Assembly (NCBI GenBank): GCA_977006965.1
Contig: OZ345357.1
Coordinates: 682,001-746,000 of the forward strand
Source of the DNA: Phymatolithon calcareum
Taxonomy: Eukaryota > Rhodophyta > Florideophyceae > Hapalidiales
Direction: 5' to 3'
Length of the DNA: 64,000 bases
The notes under the pieces were generated by a model. That model worked only from the letters and a program-made list of their open reading frames with translations, had not been told where the DNA came from and made no database searches. This document shows positions 54,529 through 61,289 of this stretch, piece by piece (the stretch's first letter is position 1; every line of letters starts with the position of its first letter). The translations under genes and the position numbers were made by a program.

Positions 54529-56604
54529 CTACTGTTCAACCATACTCGTTGCATATTCCCTGCTTGAAAACAAGTAATAAACTTTTTCGCTAACCGAAGC
54601 TGGGAGAGACTTTAATCCCCTTCGCTTAGCCTCTTCCCTCAGAAACATGGGTCCCTCTGCGGGCGACAACCCTGCAAATACATTCGCAAGGTCCGCAGGA
54701 GTGCAGTAGCCCATCGCCACCAGCGTCTCAGCTCGAGTTCTGCCAACACCAGGGATCTGGCACAACTGCAAATGGAAAAGTTGCGAGAGAGTGAGTCCAG
54801 AATTGAAACGCGACATGCGCAAACTCCACTCCTCAAACAGCTCCATCTCGCCAGGCACTCGCGGGGTCGCGGTAGTCGTAGACACAAGACGGCGGTGCAC
54901 ACTGGCATAAAACGAGACAGTCTCCCCCGTGTTTCGAGTATGTTTGACAAAGAATCCATGAAAGACGGCCAATTCCGCAAGCGTTTTGTGTACTCGATTA
55001 AGTTCTTTCTCAGAAACACTCTCCTTCGAGAAGTCCCCCTCTATTACAAACAGTCGGCGTGCAAAAGAAGAGTGTAGCATGCTGTACGACTGTCGAAGAA
55101 CACGTCCATCCTTCACCGAGGAAGCAAAATCTGCCGCAGTTTTGCGCTCCACAACGAAATCAAGCATTGAGTCACGTCCCGTACGTGAGCATCGTCGCAC
55201 AAAAATAGCGTCTCCCACCGGCAAAGTGCGAATCTCTGATGGAACGCCAGCCGCGCGAATTTTTCCTGCAAACTTTTCGCAATTACGTGCAGCCCCGACG
55301 CCTAGCTTTTCTCTTGAATCAAGGAAAAGGATCACCGTATCTGCCTCACGAGACAGTACAGGCGGCGGCGGCACCCGAGGCGTATCGTGGAAGAAAGTAG
55401 GCACTGTGCGCACGACGGGAGCCGGCGGCGGTTGTTCAAATGCAGAGCTGCCAATGAGATCCATAGTCTCACTGCCGTCGTCGCTATCAATGACAATAAC
55501 ATCACCATCATATGAAGAGGCAGCCGTTGTGGATGGAGTGGGGCGAAGTGCCGTACGTGACGCAGGCTGATGCGGAATAGCGGTCACAGCGAGTGTGGCC
55601 GGTGAGGAAAAATCGGCCAAATTCTGCAGCACGCGAGCGCGTAGAGCTGACTCGGTGCGCGGAACATTGCCGCTGTCGAGCACGCGTTTCAGCGCATCCA
55701 TGCACGGTTCAACGGGTCGTCCATCCGCCTGCAGCGATGCAACGACCTGACTTACAAGAAGAACCTGAGAGTTGTCAAAGCCAGAGCCCTGCTGTTGCGA
55801 CTGCGCCGGAGACGGTGCAGATGTCTGAGCATGTCCTGCGCGTGGACGGCGAGCGCGAGGTTTCGATTCAGGGGCCGCGACTGGCACAGCAGTGTGCTCT
55901 GCGGGTGCACCGGACGGATCAAAGACGTCAAGAATTGCGGCGTGCGCAGCACTGTTCATTGTTTGGACGCGGGCGGCTAGGGCGCGACCGGCATCGGTTA
56001 GTGAATACTTCGCCGGGCTGCTGAGCTTGATGACAAGGTTTTTCGGGATTAGCGTGCGACCAACAGAGCTCCAACCATCGTATGCATAGCGGGTACTCTT
56101 GGTAGCACCATGTTTGTCATGGATGGGTTCATCAGCATACTTTTGAGCGCGCTCTCCAAGCTCGACCTTGCCGAGGAACGTATGGCCATCTGCCTCGGCC
56201 TCCAGTAATGCGAGCAGAATGGCGTAGGGACCAGAACGAAACCTAGGGATATATTCCCGCTTCGCACGCCCTTTGGTCACAGGGGCATCGGGCACAGGTG
56301 GATCTGGTGCACAGGGAGACGGGGTATTCTCCGACGGCGGGTTTGAGGCAAGGAAGGCGCCGATGCGCACGGCAAGGTAGTTGCCGACGAATTTGATTCT
56401 CTCCGCGTCATCACGCGATTTGATTGGTAGTGGACATGCCTTTATACTTTTGATGGCACGACGAAGCGTGAACTGAAAATTTCCCTCCACGTTTTCTTCC
56501 ATCTCGGCGAGAAAGTCAAGAATGGCCTGATTGGGACTCAGCTCCTTTTTCTTCCGGGAGCGCGCGCGTTTCGGAGCAGGCGACGATATCCTGTCATCCG
56601 TCAT
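54529..56604 (-). CDS. MUS81: MUS81 structure-specific endonuclease subunit
   Basis: MUS81, with EME1, cuts branched DNA such as stalled forks and recombination intermediates. The 691-residue protein has an N-terminal helix-hairpin-helix-like region (ILDFLAEMEENVEGNFQF onwards), a winged-helix-like middle (GPYAILLALLE...YSLTDAGRALA), a Pro/Ala-rich linker and the ERCC4 nuclease domain with LFLDSREK and VVERKTAADFASSVKDGR (about 475-495), where the Asp, Glu, Arg and Lys of the nuclease motif are intact. It ends with a helix-hairpin-helix pair (CQIPGVGRTRAETLVAMGY). The frame is open to an ATG at 56832, but that would overlap the upstream TPR gene; ATG 56604, followed by a basic nuclear-import-like stretch, is preferred. 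The length fits the family (550-700). Confidence 0.9.
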   Translation of the reverse strand: MTDDRISSPAPKRARSRKKKELSPNQAILDFLAEMEENVEGNFQFTLRRAIKSIKACPLPIKSRDDAERIKFVGNYLAVRIGAFLASNPPSENTPSPCAPDPPVPDAPVTKGRAKREYIPRFRSGPYAILLALLEAEADGHTFLGKVELGERAQKYADEPIHDKHGATKSTRYAYDGWSSVGRTLIPKNLVIKLSSPAKYSLTDAGRALAARVQTMNSAAHAAILDVFDPSGAPAEHTAVPVAAPESKPRARRPRAGHAQTSAPSPAQSQQQGSGFDNSQVLLVSQVVASLQADGRPVEPCMDALKRVLDSGNVPRTESALRARVLQNLADFSSPATLAVTAIPHQPASRTALRPTPSTTAASSYDGDVIVIDSDDGSETMDLIGSSAFEQPPPAPVVRTVPTFFHDTPRVPPPPVLSREADTVILFLDSREKLGVGAARNCEKFAGKIRAAGVPSEIRTLPVGDAIFVRRCSRTGRDSMLDFVVERKTAADFASSVKDGRVLRQSYSMLHSSFARRLFVIEGDFSKESVSEKELNRVHKTLAELAVFHGFFVKHTRNTGETVSFYASVHRRLVSTTTATPRVPGEMELFEEWSLRMSRFNSGLTLSQLFHLQLCQIPGVGRTRAETLVAMGYCTPADLANVFAGLSPAEGPMFLREEAKRRGLKSLPASVSEKVYYLFSSREYATSMVEQ

Positions 56605-56783
56605 GCTGTTCTCATTCACGGAGGGCGGGCAGTTGCAGGGGAATAGGTCACCGATGTATTCCAGGGCACTTTGGTGACTACAGCACAGTAAGTACTCTTG
56701 AGATAGATACCCATTGAAAGCGCGGGATCCTTCAAGTCCGCATTGCCACGTGGCATCCGAATCCAATTTACTGCCTGCTCCTG

Positions 56784-57776
56784 CTATTGCCCGCGAAAGC
56801 GCTGCATGGCCTGAACAGCTTTCGGCGGCCATTTTCGCTCTCTCTCCAAGAACTGCGCACTCTCGTACATCTTCGGCCGCTCTACCTTACTCCATGAACT
56901 CTCCGCGAGGCCCAATTCCCCGCGGTCAAACAACACAACTGCCTGCGCTGCGGCAACATCGTCGCCCCCAATCCTCGCCGCGACGCGGTTAAGCACGGAG
57001 ATGGCCTCAAAGCTCTTCCCGCGCTCGAACAGCACGAGACCATATCTCAGCCAGAATGGCTGCACCTCATTTCCCTTGAGTGCATCCTGATAATCACGGA
57101 TAGCATTCTCATACTTCCCAAGCGCTTCCCACACTCCGCCCCGATTCGCGAGCACTGCCGGTTGACCCGGTTCCAATTTTTCGGCAGCATTCATGTCATC
57201 CATTGCGGCGCGCGTCTCCCCGCGCGCGAGTCGCACCGATCCGCGGTTCACGTACACCAGCCACGAGTCGCTCGCGTTCGGCGCAAGCTCCAGTGAACGA
57301 TCGTACTGCGTCTCGGCCTCCGCGTACGCGCCGCGCGCGACGAGAAGGTTTCCGAGATTCGAGTACGCAGGCGCGAAGGTGGGTGCCTCTACAATAAGCT
57401 TCTGAAATAGTTCCTCGGCACCGGACAGGTCGCCGCTGCCGGCCAGCCGCGTGGCGCGGGAGAAGAGACGGGAGGCGGCGCCGCTTGTGCGCGTGTTTCG
57501 AGTGCTACGCGCACGCGCTTCCGCTACAGACTCTTCTGTGACTACCTGTTCTGCAACTGGTGCGGCATCAAGTGCATTAACCGCTCCATCCGGCAACGTT
57601 GGCGCGGCCTGCAGAGGCGCGGATGTGGTCAGCGTGTGTGCTAGGGCAAGTACGGCACATGCTGCCGACGCAGCTCGTGCAGGTCCGGCATGGCACGCGA
57701 GAACACTCGCCCGAGCTCGCCGCTCCCGTCTTAGCGGGACGGCCAGCGTCACGAATGCGGCGATCTCTGTGCGCAT
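56784..57776 (-). CDS. TPR protein with plastid (possibly lumen) targeting
   Basis: The 330-residue protein has a two-part N-terminus: a basic, acid-poor stretch (to about 30) then a hydrophobic Ala-rich segment ending in an A-x-A-like site (TSAPLQAAP, about 52-59), as in thylakoid-lumen precursors. Residues about 100-270 hold four or more TPR units (e.g. APAYSNLGNLLVARGAYAEA and LANRGGVWEALGKYENAIRD). The end, with ...YESAQFLERERKWPPKAVQA, resembles a family of plant chloroplast TPR proteins ending in a WPP motif; that link is from memory. TPRs bind partner proteins, here probably in photosystem assembly or upkeep. It is divergent from polyprenol reductase, 150 bp between starts, and its stop is 179 bp ahead of the MUS81 start. 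Confidence 0.75.
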   Translation of the reverse strand: MRTEIAAFVTLAVPLRRERRARASVLACHAGPARAASAACAVLALAHTLTTSAPLQAAPTLPDGAVNALDAAPVAEQVVTEESVAEARARSTRNTRTSGAASRLFSRATRLAGSGDLSGAEELFQKLIVEAPTFAPAYSNLGNLLVARGAYAEAETQYDRSLELAPNASDSWLVYVNRGSVRLARGETRAAMDDMNAAEKLEPGQPAVLANRGGVWEALGKYENAIRDYQDALKGNEVQPFWLRYGLVLFERGKSFEAISVLNRVAARIGGDDVAAAQAVVLFDRGELGLAESSWSKVERPKMYESAQFLERERKWPPKAVQAMQRFRGQ

Positions 57777-57926
57777 TGTTCCTGAGATTGCGATTTCGAT
57801 AGGTTTTTTGGTTCAACGTCCTCTTGAGGTCAGATTTGTGTCATACCGCGCCCAATTCTTGTAGTAGAGCCTGGGGAGTGACCGTCGGGTGCGTAACTGT
57901 AGTTATCGTCCTTGATCGCCTTCTCC
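57777..57926. promoter_or_regulatory. Short bidirectional promoter region
   Basis: Only 150 bp separate the start codons of the divergent TPR and polyprenol reductase genes, so both promoters must overlap. No TATA box is evident. Confidence 0.55.
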
Positions 57927-58825
57927 ATGGCTATGGTTCTGCCGGATCTTTGGGAACATATGCTATGGTACTGCGCGATCGCGTACTGGATGCTTGCAAT
58001 TGTTATAGCGCTGCTCAAAGTTGTCGATCCTCGTCTGGACGCTGTCTTACGCTACGGACGGCTCAAACAGGCGGCGAAGATTCACCTTCGGAAGGGGAAC
58101 GGATTAGGGATTGCGTTGTTACGACTCACGCAGTTGGAAAGTGGACACACATCTCGAGCAGCTTGGACTGGATTTTATGTTATTGGGGTGTTATGCGGTC
58201 TCATGTGTCTGCAAATCCAGCAGTCGGCTCTGCCAAATAGACCTGCGCTTGTGCTTATTTTCTTCGTTGTGCAGGTGATGCGTCGGCTTTTCGAATGCGT
58301 TTTCGTCCACAAGTTTTCCAACACCCACATTTCCTTTCTGCATTTGCTTCTGGGGTTCTCGTTTTATATCGCAGCTCCAGTTACATTGCTTGTTTGTACC
58401 AGGCATTTGAACGCAAGCTTTTATATATCGGTGCGTACCTTGTTTGTAATTCGCGCAATGAAGAAGGGTGGAAAGTTTGCTGACATTCGAAAATGTAGAG
58501 TATTTTGATGTTCCTCTTGGCGTCGGCGGTGCAAAATGTCGCGCATCGAACCTTAGCGAATGTGAAACCTCTCGTAGGCAAGTATGGTTTGCCTCGGGGA
58601 TCTTTATTCGGTGCAGTGGCATGTCCACATTACGCGGCAGAGATAGTTATATATGGCGTTTTCCTCACAATGGCCCCCTCGTTGCCCTGTGCACTAATGT
58701 TTGTTTTTGTAGTCATCAACTTATCTCAGTCTGGGAGGCATACAGTTGAGTGGTATTCTAACACTTTTCGTGGGAAATTGGCGCCAGGGGAAATGCAATA
58801 TGTGCTTGCTAAGTACGTTTTTTGA
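57927..58825 (+). CDS. Polyprenol reductase, SRD5A3/DFG10 type (two exons)
   Basis: This ER membrane enzyme takes part in forming dolichol from polyprenol. Exon 1 (57927-58430, 168 codons) and exon 2 (58499-58825) give 276 residues, the family's usual size (250-320). Several hydrophobic segments span the protein. RRLFECVFVHKFSNTHISF (about 113-132) matches the family's RLxECxxVxxFS block. In exon 2, AVQNVAHRTLANV, GLPRGSLFGAVACPHYAAEI and the C-terminal helix ending in TVEWYSNTF match the steroid 5-alpha-reductase domain that binds NADPH. ATG 57927 is the first Met; the frame upstream has only a TTG. Dolichol made here would feed protein glycosylation, including the O-mannosyltransferase 7 kb away. 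Confidence 0.87.
58431..58498 (+). other. Intron of the polyprenol reductase gene
   Basis: A 68-bp, phase-0 intron GTGCGT...TGTAG is needed to join two frames of the same domain. TGCTGACATT about 27 nt before the end is a likely branch site. The GTGCGT donor is weak; GTTTGT at 58441 with the next AG would also keep the frame, so the edges are uncertain by about ten bases. Confidence 0.65.
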
Positions 58826-59011
58826 GTTGAACGAACATGGCGCCTTTAGAGCAAACAGAAGACTTCGATAAGAGAAGCATATTTTGATGACTGAACTTCA
58901 AAAGTTGCTACTACTATCCATTATTTCACACATACTGCGAATACAAGAACAAGGAACGGTTACTGCTCTAGTGCGGAAGGAACGGAGCGGGGGCAAACGC
59001 AAGCGTATGCG

Positions 59012-60904
59012 TTAGCCAGGTAGAACTCTTTGGTACAATTCAAGCGCCATTCTTCGCCGCATGAGCTGAATATCCTTCGCCGAGAAATACACTGGGACTC
59101 CCAAGGCAATGCAATCAGCAATTTTCGCAGCATAAACTCCACAGCTTCCGCTGGTACGTTGAGTGGGTATCATGTGAAATCGCTTAGAGTGTGGGACAAG
59201 TGCTCCACTTAAAGATCGCTTAACTGGATACTTGTGATACAGCACGGTCCAATCCTTCTCTTCAAAAGCTTTCGCAATAGCTAATCCAGATTTATCCTTG
59301 ATTTCATCCACAACCCATTGCTGCAACGATGACACAACGCCTGCGTCATCTTTTGCCTTCATTGAGTCCAAATAGTAAATCTCCTTAAAAGGTATGTTCA
59401 CCACCACAAGAATCCAATGATTATTGCCGAGGTTGATTGGAACAATCACGTAGTCCAGTTTTGTAATGTCAACTTTTGCGCGCTTTGTCCATCTTGCCAC
59501 TCCGCCATAATCGTAGCCAGAATCTGAGCCGTCAACCAACCTTGTGAAAAAGAATGTGTTGAAGCAGAACGAACGTGGTCTGCTATGTTCTGCGTCCATT
59601 CTTCCTTCGTCCACAGCCCTCCAGAAACGCGTTTCGCGGTCATTGATTAAAGCCATGTAAGAATTGATAACTTCATCGTTGAGCCATTCAACTCCTCGCA
59701 ATAGCGCAAAGTCTCTCCATCGCAGCGTGATTCGAGCACTAGGAATTGTCGACATCTTTCGCGAAGAGTCTCTACCTCGGAGTAGCTTGGCTACGAGCTT
59801 CTCTTCTTCGTCTTTTAGGGGCTCGAGTCTTGGATGAGGAACACTTTCTCCAGTACTAACGGGAATTTCACCAAAATTGTGCGGCGGAGCGGTAATGTTA
59901 AGGTCCTGCAGCGTTACCTCTTCTTGTTCCAGAATGACTGAATCGTCGTCTCCAGTGAGGTCAATAATGACGGATGCTGAGCTTTTGTTCGCACGCCGTC
60001 TTCGAGCTCTAATTCGCATAGATGAACGCCTCGGCCTCGATCCACTTCCCTGTGCAGCTGTCCCGTCCTTAAGTGGATGGGCAAGATTTTCCGCAGAATG
60101 CAATCCCATAGGACCTCCACCCGTGCGGGGGCTAGTTGTCGCCACTGTTTCAGGAGACGAGACCTGAACATCGACTGGGCCCAGAACAGAGGGACCAGAT
60201 ACCACAATGGGGCGCCGTCTTTTCTCTCCCGCCAGTCGTGAGGAACGGCGAAGTTGGACGCCATTTCGCTCATGTTCCGCAGCCGAGAGAGCACTGTCAA
60301 TGATTCCCCTTGCATTCAGTCTATCAAACTCCCCCAGGTCTGGAGTCGGTACTTTTGGGCGCCGACGAGAAGGTTTTGGGTACCTTCGCTTCTTGCTCTT
60401 GTCACCAATCGACAAATGACACGCATCAAAACTGGGGGCCTTTGCAGCGCGTTTTGAGTCTCCGTTAACATTTGCAGTGGGATAACCGGGACGCAAGACA
60501 GATGCGCCATCCAAACTTAGAGCAGATGCAATCCCGGGATTCCTGTTCGCTGCCTTTTCGCCATCTAGCCTTCCGATGATATCATCATCTTTCGCAGGTA
60601 CTCCTTTATGCATTGCATTACGTACTCCGTGTTCGTCAATACTCGCAGATGCAAAGCCGGGGCTTCTTCCCGCCACATTCTTGCCTTCCGAAGTACGGCC
60701 GACACCAGCGCCTTCTGCGCAAAGCACTCTTCGCTTCGCGGCGTGGTTTCCTTGTGGACTGGTATTGCTTGCTTGAGCAACAGGGCGGGAGGGAGCCCTC
60801 AAAGGAATGTATTCGTCGACAGCCCGGCCTATATCTACATCGTTCAATTCCATATCAGGATTAAGAAACCTATGTTTCCTCGCGAAGGGATTGGAAGCTG
60901 ACAT
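59012..60904 (-). CDS. Ulp1/SENP-type SUMO protease
   Basis: The C-terminal 210 residues are a C48 cysteine protease that would trim SUMO precursors and remove SUMO from proteins. It shows WLNDEVINSYM, the catalytic His in LGNNHWILVVV, the Asp in IYYLDSM, the oxyanion Gln in IPTQRTSGSCGVYA and the nucleophile Cys in the same block. The preceding 400 residues are Ser/Arg-rich and unstructured, with basic nuclear-import-like clusters (KKRRYPKPSRRRPK) and an acidic IIDLTGDDDSVI stretch that looks like a SUMO-interacting motif. ATG 60904 (630 residues) is used; the frame upstream reaches only a TTG. The start codon is 385 bp from that of the divergent P5A-ATPase. Confidence 0.9.
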   Translation of the reverse strand: MSASNPFARKHRFLNPDMELNDVDIGRAVDEYIPLRAPSRPVAQASNTSPQGNHAAKRRVLCAEGAGVGRTSEGKNVAGRSPGFASASIDEHGVRNAMHKGVPAKDDDIIGRLDGEKAANRNPGIASALSLDGASVLRPGYPTANVNGDSKRAAKAPSFDACHLSIGDKSKKRRYPKPSRRRPKVPTPDLGEFDRLNARGIIDSALSAAEHERNGVQLRRSSRLAGEKRRRPIVVSGPSVLGPVDVQVSSPETVATTSPRTGGGPMGLHSAENLAHPLKDGTAAQGSGSRPRRSSMRIRARRRRANKSSASVIIDLTGDDDSVILEQEEVTLQDLNITAPPHNFGEIPVSTGESVPHPRLEPLKDEEEKLVAKLLRGRDSSRKMSTIPSARITLRWRDFALLRGVEWLNDEVINSYMALINDRETRFWRAVDEGRMDAEHSRPRSFCFNTFFFTRLVDGSDSGYDYGGVARWTKRAKVDITKLDYVIVPINLGNNHWILVVVNIPFKEIYYLDSMKAKDDAGVVSSLQQWVVDEIKDKSGLAIAKAFEEKDWTVLYHKYPVKRSLSGALVPHSKRFHMIPTQRTSGSCGVYAAKIADCIALGVPVYFSAKDIQLMRRRMALELYQRVLPG

Positions 60905-61289
60905 CCTGACCAAGTGCGAGAAAGCTTCACGGCGCAACACACTTGATGCAAGGGATAAAATCGTCCTGAATCGAACTGAAACGGAGCACCGGCGCTTGGC
61001 ACCGACGTCGTTCACCAAACAACCCAGCTCTGGATCAAACTAGTTACCCAAAGCAAACCACAAGTTGCTATCATAGGAAACATTTTGGGTTCATTTCTGA
61101 GCTGAAACGCAAATTTTGAGAAAGCTTTGATATTGACTGTTTTGATGGACCACGTGTGCGAATTGACCAAAGTTAGCTTACTAATAAGTGTGCCTGCCGG
61201 CCAGGTTTTAGACAGCGTCCACTCGAAAATACTGTACGAGGTCGCATGACTGTTTGTCCCAAGTACTCTTGCTTACCGAAGTTCATTCA
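60905..61289. promoter_or_regulatory. Bidirectional promoter region
   Basis: The 385 bp between the Ulp1 and P5A-ATPase start codons must hold both promoters. No clear TATA box. Confidence 0.5.

Noticed and set aside
56605-56832. 76-residue extension of MUS81 from an upstream ATG.
   Set aside because: It overlaps the end of the TPR coding sequence by 49 bp and adds no family-like sequence.
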